A DNA stretch of 64,000 nucleotides, taken from positions 1 to 64,000 of the forward strand of contig NZ_JADPJG010000032.1 of assembly GCF_023073335.1 (NCBI RefSeq), read 5' to 3'. The translations under genes and the position numbers were made by a program. A model generated the notes under the pieces. That model saw only the letters and a program-made list of their open reading frames with translations, made no database searches and was not told the origin of the DNA. Origin of the DNA: Bradyrhizobium sp. 21. GTDB lineage: Bacteria; Pseudomonadota; Alphaproteobacteria; Rhizobiales; Xanthobacteraceae. Shown here one piece after another: positions 17,449 to 26,042 of the stretch. Position 1 is the stretch's first letter, and every line of letters begins with the position of its first letter.

Positions 17449-19019
17449 CCCCTTTACTTGCGATCCAGAACTATACGCTCGACTACGCCACTTCCGCCGG
17501 GCCCGTGCGCGTGCTGCACGACATCTCGCTCCAGATAGCTCCGGGCGAGGTGCTGGGCCTGGTCGGAGAATCCGGGTCCGGCAAGAGTTCGCTTGCCTGG
17601 GCCCTGATGCGCCATCTGCCTGATAACGCGCGTGAAGTGGCGGGCTCCTTGCGGCTCGGTGACATCGACCTGCAGCGCCTGGGTCCGAAAGAGCTGACCA
17701 GGATCCGCGGCCGGCGGCTCGGCATGGTGTTCCAGGATCCCTCGACCTCGCTCAATCCGACGCTCACCATCGGAACGCAGATCACGGAAGCGCTGATCCA
17801 GCACCGCGATCTCAAACCGCGCGAGGCGGACGCGCTCGCCGTCGATCTGCTCGGACATGTCGACCTGCATGACCCGGCCGCGATCATGCGGCGATACCCG
17901 CACGAAATCTCCGGCGGCGAGAAGCAGCGCGTCATCATCGCGACGGCCTTCGGATGCCGGCCCGACGTCATCCTGTTCGACGAACCGACCACGGCACTCG
18001 ACGTCATCTCGGGCGCACGCATCCTTGAACTGTTTGCGCGGCTCCGTGCGGAGACCGGTGTTGCCGCCCTCTATATTTCCCACGATCTCGCACTGGTGAC
18101 GCGGGTCGCCGACCGGGTCGCGGTCCTCAAGCACGGTCGTCTGGTTGAGCAGGCGCCGGCGACCGAGATATTCCGCGCGCCGCGCCATGCCGATACGAGG
18201 GCGCTCGTGGAAGCCGTGCCCAGGCCGGAACGGCGCCTCGTCCATGACCGGCCGAGTGGCGTGGTGCTGCTTGCCGCCTCAGACATCGACGTGCATTACG
18301 GCAATGCCGGCCTGTTCCGCAAAGCCGCGCCGCCGGCAACCAAGAAGATCGGGTTGGACGTCTGCGCCGGCGAAATCCTTGGCCTTGTCGGCGAGTCCGG
18401 GTCAGGCAAATCGTCGATGGCGCGCGCGCTGACCGGGCTTGCCCGCTTCTCGGGCAGGATTACCTTCGACGATCGCGTGATCCATGGCGCGCGCGACATG
18501 AACGCCGCCTATCGCCGTGACGTGCAGATCGTCTTCCAGCATCCGGATTCCTCGCTCAATCCGCGCCATAAGGTCGACCAGATCCTGTCGCGGCCCCTGA
18601 AACTCTATGGTGGTGATGCCGCGGACATTCCCCGCCTGCTCGATCAGGTTCGCCTGCCCGCATCCTATGCGGGGCGCTGGCCGCATCAATTGTCAGGCGG
18701 CGAGAAACAGCGCGTCGCCATTGCGCGCGCCTTCGCCGCGCGTCCGAAGCTCGTGATCTGCGACGAGATCACCGCACCGTTGGACGTCTCCGTGCAGGCA
18801 CAGATCATCGAACTTCTGCTGGCACTGCGCGCCGAAACCGGCACCGCCTTCCTCTTCATCACCCACGACCTCAACCTCATCCGTCAGATCGCCCATCGCA
18901 TCGCGGTGATGCGCCGGGGCGAGGTGGTCGACCTCCTGCCCGTCGAGAATTTCGACATGGATCACGTTCATCCCTACACCCGCGAACTGATGGCCGCCTC
19001 CCCTGTGCCGGTCGGCTGA
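17445..19019 (+). CDS. Fused double ABC ATPase, DppDF type
   Basis: Energising subunit of the peptide-type importer, 524 aa, with two complete nucleotide-binding domains in one chain. Domain 1 has Walker A GESGSGKSS (residues 41-49), signature ISGGEKQRVIIA and Walker B VILFDEPTTALD. Domain 2 has Walker A GESGSGKSS, signature LSGGEKQRVAIA and a Walker B ending LVICDEITAPLD. The GTG start at 17445 overlaps the dppC stop as GTGA. Fusion replaces the usual separate DppD and DppF and is known in this superfamily. The second M20-like gene follows after 18 bp. Confidence 0.94.
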   Translation: MTPLLAIQNYTLDYATSAGPVRVLHDISLQIAPGEVLGLVGESGSGKSSLAWALMRHLPDNAREVAGSLRLGDIDLQRLGPKELTRIRGRRLGMVFQDPSTSLNPTLTIGTQITEALIQHRDLKPREADALAVDLLGHVDLHDPAAIMRRYPHEISGGEKQRVIIATAFGCRPDVILFDEPTTALDVISGARILELFARLRAETGVAALYISHDLALVTRVADRVAVLKHGRLVEQAPATEIFRAPRHADTRALVEAVPRPERRLVHDRPSGVVLLAASDIDVHYGNAGLFRKAAPPATKKIGLDVCAGEILGLVGESGSGKSSMARALTGLARFSGRITFDDRVIHGARDMNAAYRRDVQIVFQHPDSSLNPRHKVDQILSRPLKLYGGDAADIPRLLDQVRLPASYAGRWPHQLSGGEKQRVAIARAFAARPKLVICDEITAPLDVSVQAQIIELLLALRAETGTAFLFITHDLNLIRQIAHRIAVMRRGEVVDLLPVENFDMDHVHPYTRELMAASPVPVG

Positions 19020-19037
19020 CTGCAAGGATTTCCCCCG

Positions 19038-20252
19038 ATGGACCGCAACGCACTTCTCGCCCGGATCGACGTTCCGGCTTCCCTCGAGCTGCTGTCACGG
19101 ATGGTGCAGCACAAGAGCTATTCCAAATCGGATGGAGAGAAACAGCTCGCGGCCTTCATGGCCGGGCGCATGCGCGAAATCGGCCTCGAGACCGAGCTCG
19201 CCGCCTTCGGCAACGAGGGACGGGTCAACGCAATCGGCCTCTGGACGGGCAGCGGCGGCGGCAAAAGCCTGATGTTCAACGGCCATCTCGACACCAACCC
19301 GGTGACCGAGGGCTGGACGGTCGACCCCTGGGCAGGCAAGGTCGATGACGCCTTCATCTACGGCATCGGCGTTTCCAACATGAAGGCGGGCGATGCCGCC
19401 TATTTCTGCGCGGTGAAGACGCTGATCGACGCCGGCGTCGAACTTAAGGGCGACGTCATTCTCACCTATGTGGTCGGCGAGCTCCAGGGCGGCGTCGGCA
19501 CGTACTCGCTGGTCGAGCAAGGGCTCCGCGCCGACTACTTCATCAATTCCGAGCCGACCGATCTCAAGGCCATGACCATGCACGCGGCAGCGTTCATGTT
19601 CATCATCGAGTTAACCGGCAATACCCGTCACCTGTCCAAGCGCGAAGAGGCAGTCGACGCGATCACGGCAGCGTGCGATCTCGTTCCGCGCCTCAACGCG
19701 ATGAAATTCTCGGGCGCGCTCTCACCTGAACACGAACGGATCAATCGCGTCCATGTCGGCGTCGTCCACGGCGCGCTCGGCCGCGAGTTGCACGAATGGC
19801 GCACGCCCCAGGTGGCTGATTTCGTGCGGATCAAGGGCTCCGGCCGCTATGCACCGGGCCAGACCGAGGTGGCTGCCCTGGCCGACATGCGCCGCGAGCT
19901 CGATGCGCTCGAAGCGCGCTTTCCGGGTCTCAAGGCCGAGATCATGTCGGAGGACCGCGCCGGCGTGCCAACCATGCCACCGTTCGAAGTGTCGCGCACA
20001 AGCCCGATCGTGGCGGCGATCAACCGGGCCTACCACGCGGTGCGCGGAGAAGATCAACCGACGGGAGCCGTCGCCCCGAGCTGCTTCTACGGAACCGACG
20101 CCGGGCATCTGCACCATTTCGGCGGGATGGAAGGCATCGTCTGTGGTCCTGGCGGGCGCTACAACACCATGCCCGACGAACGGGTCGATATCGTCGACTT
20201 TGTCGACATGATCCGTATCTACATGCTGGCCATTCTGGAGATCTGCGGATAG
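19038..20252 (+). CDS. M20-fold hydrolase-like protein with degenerate metal site
   Basis: 404-aa protein with the overall M20 (ArgE/DapE) layout. NGHLDTNPV keeps H83 and D85 and NSEPT keeps E172. However, the bridging-Asp motif reads GVSNMKAG (N114 for D), the catalytic EE motif reads VVGELQGG (E148 kept, L149 for the metal Glu), and the C-terminal AHxPDE motif reads NTMPDE (T377 for His). By comparison with CPG2-type enzymes the second metal site would be lost. The sequence is otherwise intact and in frame, so it is not a pseudogene. Possible roles are a mono-metal hydrolase, a binding protein, or a partner of the canonical M20 enzyme at the head of the operon. Confidence 0.85.
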   Translation: MDRNALLARIDVPASLELLSRMVQHKSYSKSDGEKQLAAFMAGRMREIGLETELAAFGNEGRVNAIGLWTGSGGGKSLMFNGHLDTNPVTEGWTVDPWAGKVDDAFIYGIGVSNMKAGDAAYFCAVKTLIDAGVELKGDVILTYVVGELQGGVGTYSLVEQGLRADYFINSEPTDLKAMTMHAAAFMFIIELTGNTRHLSKREEAVDAITAACDLVPRLNAMKFSGALSPEHERINRVHVGVVHGALGRELHEWRTPQVADFVRIKGSGRYAPGQTEVAALADMRRELDALEARFPGLKAEIMSEDRAGVPTMPPFEVSRTSPIVAAINRAYHAVRGEDQPTGAVAPSCFYGTDAGHLHHFGGMEGIVCGPGGRYNTMPDERVDIVDFVDMIRIYMLAILEICG

Positions 20253-20351
20253 TCGGCTTGCAGGCGCGCACGATCGGTCATGCCCGACGGCAGATACCGA
20301 AACGCGGCACATTTCTTGCTCCTCCCAGCAGAATTTCGGGGAGCTTTCGGC

Positions 20352-21326
20352 ATGAAATTGTTGAGCAAAATTACTGCATTCGCTGTCCTGCTCCTGGGCC
20401 TTACCGCGTTACCCGCTCCGTCCCGGGCCCAGGACAAGGTGTCCGTCGGCGTGTTCCCGGTCAGTTCGTCGCTTCCCTATTTTGTCGCGCTGGAGCGGGG
20501 CTTCTTCAAGGAGCAGAACATCGAGCCCGAGATGATCAAGCTGATGGGCGGACCGCCCAACGTCGCCGCCATGATGACGAACCAGATCGAAGTGTCCGCC
20601 GTGCTGGTGATGCTCGAAGGCCTCAATGCCGACGTCAAGAAGCCGGGTGTCGCGATGTACATCAGCCTCAACAGCCAGACCAAGAATTGGAAGATGGAGC
20701 AGTTCGTCGTCCGCAACGGCTTTCCGGCGAACTCGATCGCCGATCTGAAGGGCGCCAAACTGATGTCCGCGCCGGGCCCGGCCAATCTCAATACCGCGAA
20801 AGCCATTCTCGCCAAGAATGGCCTCAAGGAGGGCGACTACACCATCGATCAGCTCGACATGGGCCAGCACGTCAACGCGATGACCGCCGGTACCTTCGAC
20901 GGCGGCTATACGCTGGAGCCCAACGCGTCGATGATGATCAAGGCCGGCATCGCCCGCTCGCTCGAGGCCGGCCTGATCTCGAAATATATATTGGGCAGCG
21001 AAACCGCGGACGCCTATGCCGCGGGCTGCGCGATGACCTCGGACTTCATCCAGAAGCGGCCCGACGTGGCGAAGCGGTTCGCGATGGCGTGGGCCAAGGC
21101 GATCGCGTTCATCAACGCCAACCCGGACGAGGCCCGAAAGCACCTCGCCAAGAACACGTTCACGCCCGACAATGTCGTCGACATGGTCTCGATGCTTGGC
21201 TACGTCATGGCCGCCGATCTAAGCCCGAAGCAGCTCGCCGACTTCCAGGCGTTTGCGGATTTCGGCACGTCGATCGGCGTGGTGCCGGAAAAGGTCGACG
21301 CCAGCAAATTCCTGCAGAAGTTTTGA
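20352..21326 (+). CDS. ABC transporter substrate-binding protein, SsuA/THI5-NMT1 type
   Basis: Periplasmic receptor of 324 aa. The start at ATG 20352 (MKLLSKITAFAVLLLG) gives a clear signal peptide ending PSRAQ, with GGGGAG-like ribosome site upstream; the frame to 20280 adds no signal. The body shows YFVALERGFFKEQNIEPEM and VVRNGFPANSIADLKGAKL, typical of NMT1/TauA/SsuA proteins that bind sulfonates, nitrate or pyrimidine-like ligands. It is followed by its own ATPase and permease. Its convergent position beside the barbiturase operon hints at a heterocycle ligand, but this is inference. Confidence 0.92.
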   Translation: MKLLSKITAFAVLLLGLTALPAPSRAQDKVSVGVFPVSSSLPYFVALERGFFKEQNIEPEMIKLMGGPPNVAAMMTNQIEVSAVLVMLEGLNADVKKPGVAMYISLNSQTKNWKMEQFVVRNGFPANSIADLKGAKLMSAPGPANLNTAKAILAKNGLKEGDYTIDQLDMGQHVNAMTAGTFDGGYTLEPNASMMIKAGIARSLEAGLISKYILGSETADAYAAGCAMTSDFIQKRPDVAKRFAMAWAKAIAFINANPDEARKHLAKNTFTPDNVVDMVSMLGYVMAADLSPKQLADFQAFADFGTSIGVVPEKVDASKFLQKF

Positions 21327-21333
21327 GGGGCGC

Positions 21334-22152
21334 ATGACCAGTCTGGCCTCGATCGCGGCGAGCCCGCCCGGCAGCTTTGACGAGTCCCGGCGGACAGCGC
21401 CGCATGTCACCATCCGCGGCCTGAGCAAGCGTTATCCCGACGCCGTCATCTATGACCGCTTCGACTTCGATATTCCGCGCGGCAAATTGATTTCAGTGTT
21501 CGGCCCGAACGGCTGCGGCAAAAGCACGCTGATCAATATGATCGCGGGTCTGGTCCCCGCCGACGCCGGCGAAGTGCTGTTCGACGGAAGACCGCTCAGC
21601 CGCGTCAAGTTCGGCTATGTATTCCAGAACTATCGCGAGGCGCTGTTTCCGTGGCTGCCGGCATTCGACAACATCGCCTATCCGTTGAAGGTGATGGGGG
21701 TGCCGAAAGCGGAACGCAAGCAGCGGGTCGAACGCCTGGTCGCCCGTCTTGGCGTCAAGATCGACCTTTCGCTCTACCCTTACCATCTGTCCGGCGGCCA
21801 GCAGCAGCTGGTGTCGATCATGCGCGCGCTGATCGTCGAGCCGGAGATCCTGTTCCTCGACGAGCCGTTCTCCGCGCTCGACTACGAGATGACCCTGTTC
21901 ATGCGCGACCAGCTCCAGCGCGTGTTCATGGAGACCAAGACCACGACGGTGCTGGTCTCACACGACCTCGAAGAAGCCGTCTATCTCTCGGACTACGTGC
22001 TGCTGCTGTCGCGTCACCCGGCGCGCGTCGTCGAATTCGTCCCCTACGACGCACCGCGGCCGCGCACCGACAAGACCTTGTCGGAGCCCGGCTTCATCGC
22101 CACCAAGGCGCGTTGCCTGAAACTGTTTCAGCAGGAGGTACGCCGGGGATGA
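21334..22152 (+). CDS. ABC transporter ATPase, SsuB/TauB type
   Basis: Cytoplasmic ATPase subunit of 272 aa. Walker A is GPNGCGKST (residues 57-65), the Q-loop region is FGYVFQNYREALFPW, the signature is LSGGQQQLVSIMRAL and Walker B is ILFLDEPFSALD. I used ATG 21334, 8 bp after the receptor stop; the frame to 21253 overlaps the receptor. The stop overlaps the permease start as ATGA. It serves the transporter formed with the genes at 20352 and 22149. Confidence 0.95.
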   Translation: MTSLASIAASPPGSFDESRRTAPHVTIRGLSKRYPDAVIYDRFDFDIPRGKLISVFGPNGCGKSTLINMIAGLVPADAGEVLFDGRPLSRVKFGYVFQNYREALFPWLPAFDNIAYPLKVMGVPKAERKQRVERLVARLGVKIDLSLYPYHLSGGQQQLVSIMRALIVEPEILFLDEPFSALDYEMTLFMRDQLQRVFMETKTTTVLVSHDLEEAVYLSDYVLLLSRHPARVVEFVPYDAPRPRTDKTLSEPGFIATKARCLKLFQQEVRRG

Positions 22153-22904
22153 AGATACCCAATGCCCTGCTGCCGCTGGTCGGCGTCGCCATGTTGCTGG
22201 CGATCTGGGGGCTCACCGTGGCGCTGAGGCTGGTCGACCCCGTGCTGCTGCCATCACCCCTCGCAACCTTCCGGACCCTGTGGGAGGGCATGCTCAGCGG
22301 CAAGCTCGGGGTCGATTTCCTCAAGACCGTGATGCGGACCATCTCCTCGACCGCGATCGCCGCCGTGATCGCGATCCCGCTCGGTATCCTGCTCGGCTCT
22401 TCCGAAAAGCTGTATCGATCGGTGGAATTCTTGATCGACTTCTTCCGCTCAACACCGGCCTCTGCGATGTTTCCGCTGTTCCTCGTACTGTTCGGCGTCG
22501 GCGACCGCACCAAGATTTCCGTCGCGGCCTTCGGCGCCGCACTGGTGATCCTGTTCAACGTCGCCTACGGCGTGATGAACGCCCGCAAGACGCGGCTGCT
22601 CGCGGCAAAGGTGATGGGCGCGTCGCGGACACGGGTGCTGTTCGACGTGATGCTTCTGGAATCCTTGCCGCAGACATTCGTGGGCCTGCGCAACGGCGTA
22701 TCGCTGGCGCTGGTCATCATCGTCGTCGCCGAAATGTTCATCGGCTCGACCGACGGCCTCGGCCAGCGCGTGTTCGAGGCGCAGCAGCTGTTCGACATGC
22801 CCGGCATGTACGCGGCGATTTTTGCCGCCGGCGCCCTCGGCTACACGCTGAACCTGCTGTTCTTGCTGATCGAGCGCCGCTTCGTGCACTGGGCGGGACG
22901 ATAA
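22149..22904 (+). CDS. ABC transporter permease, SsuC/TauC type
   Basis: Inner-membrane permease of 251 aa with about six helices. The start ATG at 22149 overlaps the ATPase stop. The EAA-like loop is AAKVMGASRTRVLFDVMLLE, and IDFFRSTPASAMFPLFLVLFG is the usual segment before it. It is the last gene of the transporter operon and ends 11 bp from the convergent amidase stop, so there is almost no terminator space. Confidence 0.95.
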   Translation: MKIPNALLPLVGVAMLLAIWGLTVALRLVDPVLLPSPLATFRTLWEGMLSGKLGVDFLKTVMRTISSTAIAAVIAIPLGILLGSSEKLYRSVEFLIDFFRSTPASAMFPLFLVLFGVGDRTKISVAAFGAALVILFNVAYGVMNARKTRLLAAKVMGASRTRVLFDVMLLESLPQTFVGLRNGVSLALVIIVVAEMFIGSTDGLGQRVFEAQQLFDMPGMYAAIFAAGALGYTLNLLFLLIERRFVHWAGR

Positions 22905-22915
22905 TCTCAACAGGC

Positions 22916-24295
22916 CTAAATGCGCGGCCAGCGATGGGCGAACAGCCGGCCTTCATATTCGCGGGCGAAGGCCAGCAATGGCCAATCGCGATTTGGTCCT
23001 GCGATCATCTGCAGGCCGACCGGTAGCACGCCGGCCTCGACCACACAGGGCAATGAAATCGCCGGCAATCCGAGCGCGTTGGCAATTGCCGTGAACACGG
23101 CATGGCCGCGCGGGCCGACCGGCTGGCCGTCGATCATGGTGGGGTGCGATTCCGCCGCGGGCCACGGCATCGCCGCCGCACTTGGCGTGACCAGAAAATC
23201 GTGACGCTCGAACAGGGATTCGAAATCCCGCCGTATCGACGCGATGGTGTCGAGCGCGTTGAGGTAATCCTTTGCACCGTATTTCTGTCCGGCCGCGGCC
23301 ATTTCGGCGATCGCGGGAGCGACCCTGTTCTCCCAATCCCGATGCTGCGCGAGCAGCCAGGCAATGCCGGTCTGGCTGATGACCGGCCAGATCCCCGGGA
23401 GCGGTTCGGCCAGATCGAAGGGCGAGATCAATTCGACATCGATGCCGAGCGACCGCATCCCAGCCACTGTCCGATCGAGCGTGTCGCGAATGAAGGGGTC
23501 GACGGGGGCTCCGCCAAAACTTGGAGCATAGGCGATGCGGGGACGCGGTGCGACGGATTGACCGACCAGCCGCGGCCAGTTCGGACCCGCAATGACCTCC
23601 ATGCCGAGGATGATGTCGCCGACGCAGCGCGCGATCGGCCCGATCACCTCGAAATCGTGCAGGATGGCGGGAAAGCCCTTCCCGCGCCGGACCGTGTCGC
23701 GCGACGGCTTCAAACCGAAAAGGCCGGCATGCGCGGCCGGGCGCCGGATCGAGCCGCCACCGTCGGTGCAGAGCGCGAGCGTGCCCATCCCGGACGCAAC
23801 AGACGCGACCGCGCCGCCGCTCGATCCGCCCGGCGTCAGCGCCGGGTCCCAGGGATTTCCGGTGGTCCCGAACAGGGCGTTGCCGGTGAAGCCGTGGACC
23901 GAGAACTCCGGCACGTTGGTCTTGCCGAGGATCACCGCGCCCGCCTCGCGCAGCCGCCGCACCGGCAGTTCGTCTTCATCCGGCACGAAGTTCTCGTAGA
24001 GGCGGCTGCCCCAGGTGGCGGGCAGCCCGGCGACCAGGATGTTATCCTTGATCGTGACGGGAACGCCGTCGAGCCGGCTCAACGGCCGACCATCCTTCCA
24101 ACGCCGCGCGCTGGCGTCAGCAGCGCGGATAGCGCCGGCTTCGTCCAGGGTGATGATCGCGTTGAGTAGCGGGTTGACGTCGCGAATTCGCGCCAGCGTC
24201 GCGTCGATCACGCTTCGGGGCGCGAGGCCATTGGCGTAGGCCGCGGAAAGTTGTTCCGCGTTGAGCGACCATAATGGGCGAGCGCGATCCTCCAT
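22916..24295 (-). CDS. Amidase-signature hydrolase (candidate ureidomalonase/AtzE-F-like)
   Basis: 459-aa amidase with the Ser-cisSer-Lys triad visible: Lys in VTIKDNILVAG, cis-Ser in TPGGSSGGAVAS and the nucleophile in CTDGGGSIRRPA. It hydrolyses C-N amide bonds in the cytoplasm. It is the last gene of the minus-strand operon that begins at 30852, 4 bp after the VOC gene. In the oxidative pyrimidine pathway described from Rhodococcus, an amidase cleaves ureidomalonate after barbiturase, and triazine pathways use AtzE/AtzF amidases. A role downstream of the ring-opening enzyme here is therefore the natural hypothesis. The upstream frame to 24385 is Arg-rich, so ATG 24295 is used. Confidence 0.88.
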   Translation of the reverse strand: MEDRARPLWSLNAEQLSAAYANGLAPRSVIDATLARIRDVNPLLNAIITLDEAGAIRAADASARRWKDGRPLSRLDGVPVTIKDNILVAGLPATWGSRLYENFVPDEDELPVRRLREAGAVILGKTNVPEFSVHGFTGNALFGTTGNPWDPALTPGGSSGGAVASVASGMGTLALCTDGGGSIRRPAAHAGLFGLKPSRDTVRRGKGFPAILHDFEVIGPIARCVGDIILGMEVIAGPNWPRLVGQSVAPRPRIAYAPSFGGAPVDPFIRDTLDRTVAGMRSLGIDVELISPFDLAEPLPGIWPVISQTGIAWLLAQHRDWENRVAPAIAEMAAAGQKYGAKDYLNALDTIASIRRDFESLFERHDFLVTPSAAAMPWPAAESHPTMIDGQPVGPRGHAVFTAIANALGLPAISLPCVVEAGVLPVGLQMIAGPNRDWPLLAFAREYEGRLFAHRWPRI

Positions 24296-24299
24296 CTCG

Positions 24300-24821
24300 T
24301 CAGCCAAGCTTCGGGTAGGTCGCCTTGTCGAAGAAGCTCGCGCCCGCGACGTATTTGCGGCCGGGCGACATGTCGGGCAGCTCATCGCCCTCGCCGCCGC
24401 ACTCGAAGGTCAATTCGAGCTGGACCCCGCTGGGATCGTAGACGAACAACTGCCAGAGCGAGGTGCCGGGTACGATGAATTCGCGCCAATCCAGCCCAGA
24501 CGCCTTGAAGCGCGACACATAAGAGCGATAGCCGGAGCAGGACAGCGAGACGTGATCAATCGCTGCCGTGCCCGCCGGCGCCTTGCCCTCCGGACCCAGT
24601 GCCGGGCCGCCGGCATAGACGTGAAGGATGGCGAGGCCGCCGGGCTGGGTGCAGCCGAGCCAAGCGCCGGGATAGCCGAAGTCGGGGCGGGGGAATTCGC
24701 GCAACCCGATGATGTCGACGTAGAATTTGCGGGTCGCCGCCAAATTCTCGGTCTTGACCGCGATATGATAGAGCCCGTGAACCGTGGCAAGCGGCAGTTG
24801 CTTCTCGATAGCGGCGGTCAT
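24300..24821 (-). CDS. VOC-superfamily (glyoxalase/extradiol-dioxygenase fold) protein
   Basis: 173-aa metal-dependent VOC protein. The first beta-alpha module starts LYHIAVKTENLAATRKFY (metal His H19) and the second includes AIDHVSLSC and VYDPSGVQLELTFE, giving the usual His-His-Glu set. Members include ring-cleavage dioxygenases, isomerases and epimerases. It lies between the flavin monooxygenase and amidase genes, so it may act on a hydroxylated or opened heterocycle. The C-terminal 30 residues extend past the fold. The reaction is not predictable. Confidence 0.85.
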   Translation of the reverse strand: MTAAIEKQLPLATVHGLYHIAVKTENLAATRKFYVDIIGLREFPRPDFGYPGAWLGCTQPGGLAILHVYAGGPALGPEGKAPAGTAAIDHVSLSCSGYRSYVSRFKASGLDWREFIVPGTSLWQLFVYDPSGVQLELTFECGGEGDELPDMSPGRKYVAGASFFDKATYPKLG

Positions 24822-24833
24822 GGCTTTATCTCC

Positions 24834-26042
24834 TCAGATCCTGTTTCCATCCAATGGCAATCCAACGTCGCGGTAGAGCGCCTTCAGGCTGTTCTGGAAC
24901 GCGGCCTCGTTCTTGTGCCGCGTTCCCTCGACCGGATCGGCACCATCCAGCATGGTGTCGGTCGCCTCGAGCGAAAACGCCATCACGAAGCGCATGCGTT
25001 CCTGCCGCAGCGCCACGATATCGGCGAGCCAGCCGGCAACGTCGCGCTTGCCGCACGCATAGCGCAGCGTGATCAGCGCCGCCGCGTTGGCCGCATCTTC
25101 GAGCGCCTGCGTCGCCCCCTGCCCCAGGGTCGGCACCATGCCATGGGCCGCGTCGCCGAGATAGAGCACGTTGCAGCCGTCGGCGCGATACAGCAGTTCG
25201 TGTTCCTGCATCCGCGCCCAATGCGTGTCCGCGGCGTTCTCACAGACGGTGTCGATCAGCCACCGCGCCTGCGGGCTGGGCGGCGCATGACGCGGCGCGT
25301 AGGCCGCGCGCAACGCGTCCGGCGTTTTCAGGCTCTCCGCGATCGGCGCATCCTGCGCAATCGGAAACGTGCCGGCGACATAGATATGGCCGGGCGGCAC
25401 CTTGAACGACAGCAGACGGTTCGGCCCGTTGAACCACTGCTCGTAATCGTCGATCAGCCCGCCCGAATGATCCGGCACCAGCAGGCGGAAGATCGCGACG
25501 CCGGTCTGCCGCACCTCCGGTTCGCCCGAGATCGCACGCCGCACCGCCGAATAGCGTCCATCGGCGGCTACCAGGAGATCGATATCATCGAGCCGACGCG
25601 TCATCCCGTCTTGCACCCATGCAATCGATGTCTTGCGGGGATCGGCGGCGGCGCGGCCGATCTCGGTGATCTCGCAACCGTAGAAAACGTGGTCCCCCGC
25701 GGCCTCTCGCAGCACGCGGTAGAGCTCCGACCAGCGGATCCGCCAGCCCGGCTCGTCGGCGACGTCAGCCAGCGGAAGATCGAACAGCACGGTGCCATCG
25801 GTGAGCGAGATCCGCCAATTGTGCCAGAGGTAGCTCGCCTCGGTGATGAGATCGGCAAGCTCCGGATCGATCGCCTTCACGGCCTTGACCGCGTTCGGTC
25901 CGACGTTGAGCCCGGTGCCGGCCTCGGAATGGTCGTCACGCGCGACCCGCTCCAAGCAGACCACCTCGACGCCATCCAATCGCGACAGCTGCCGCGCCAT
26001 GACGCATCCCGCTACACCTCCGCCGACAACGACGATCCGCAT
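24834..26042 (-). CDS. FAD-dependent aromatic-type monooxygenase (PHBH/salicylate hydroxylase family)
   Basis: Class A flavoprotein hydroxylase of 402 aa. The FAD Rossmann motif is GGGVAG (7-12), the DG motif is AADGRYS (D161), and the GD motif is LGDAAHGMVPTLGQGATQAL (D297). Relatives hydroxylate salicylate, 6-hydroxynicotinate or other electron-rich rings with NAD(P)H and O2. The ATG at 26042 shares one base with the stop of the ring-opening hydrolase (TGATG), so the two are translationally coupled. It probably hydroxylates the product of the molybdenum hydroxylase or an intermediate; this is inferred from context only. Confidence 0.9.
   Translation of the reverse strand: MRIVVVGGGVAGCVMARQLSRLDGVEVVCLERVARDDHSEAGTGLNVGPNAVKAVKAIDPELADLITEASYLWHNWRISLTDGTVLFDLPLADVADEPGWRIRWSELYRVLREAAGDHVFYGCEITEIGRAAADPRKTSIAWVQDGMTRRLDDIDLLVAADGRYSAVRRAISGEPEVRQTGVAIFRLLVPDHSGGLIDDYEQWFNGPNRLLSFKVPPGHIYVAGTFPIAQDAPIAESLKTPDALRAAYAPRHAPPSPQARWLIDTVCENAADTHWARMQEHELLYRADGCNVLYLGDAAHGMVPTLGQGATQALEDAANAAALITLRYACGKRDVAGWLADIVALRQERMRFVMAFSLEATDTMLDGADPVEGTRHKNEAAFQNSLKALYRDVGLPLDGNRI

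Noticed and set aside
22905..22915. Bidirectional terminator between convergent permease and amidase genes
   Set aside because: Only 11 bp separate the stops and no stem plus T-run is visible.
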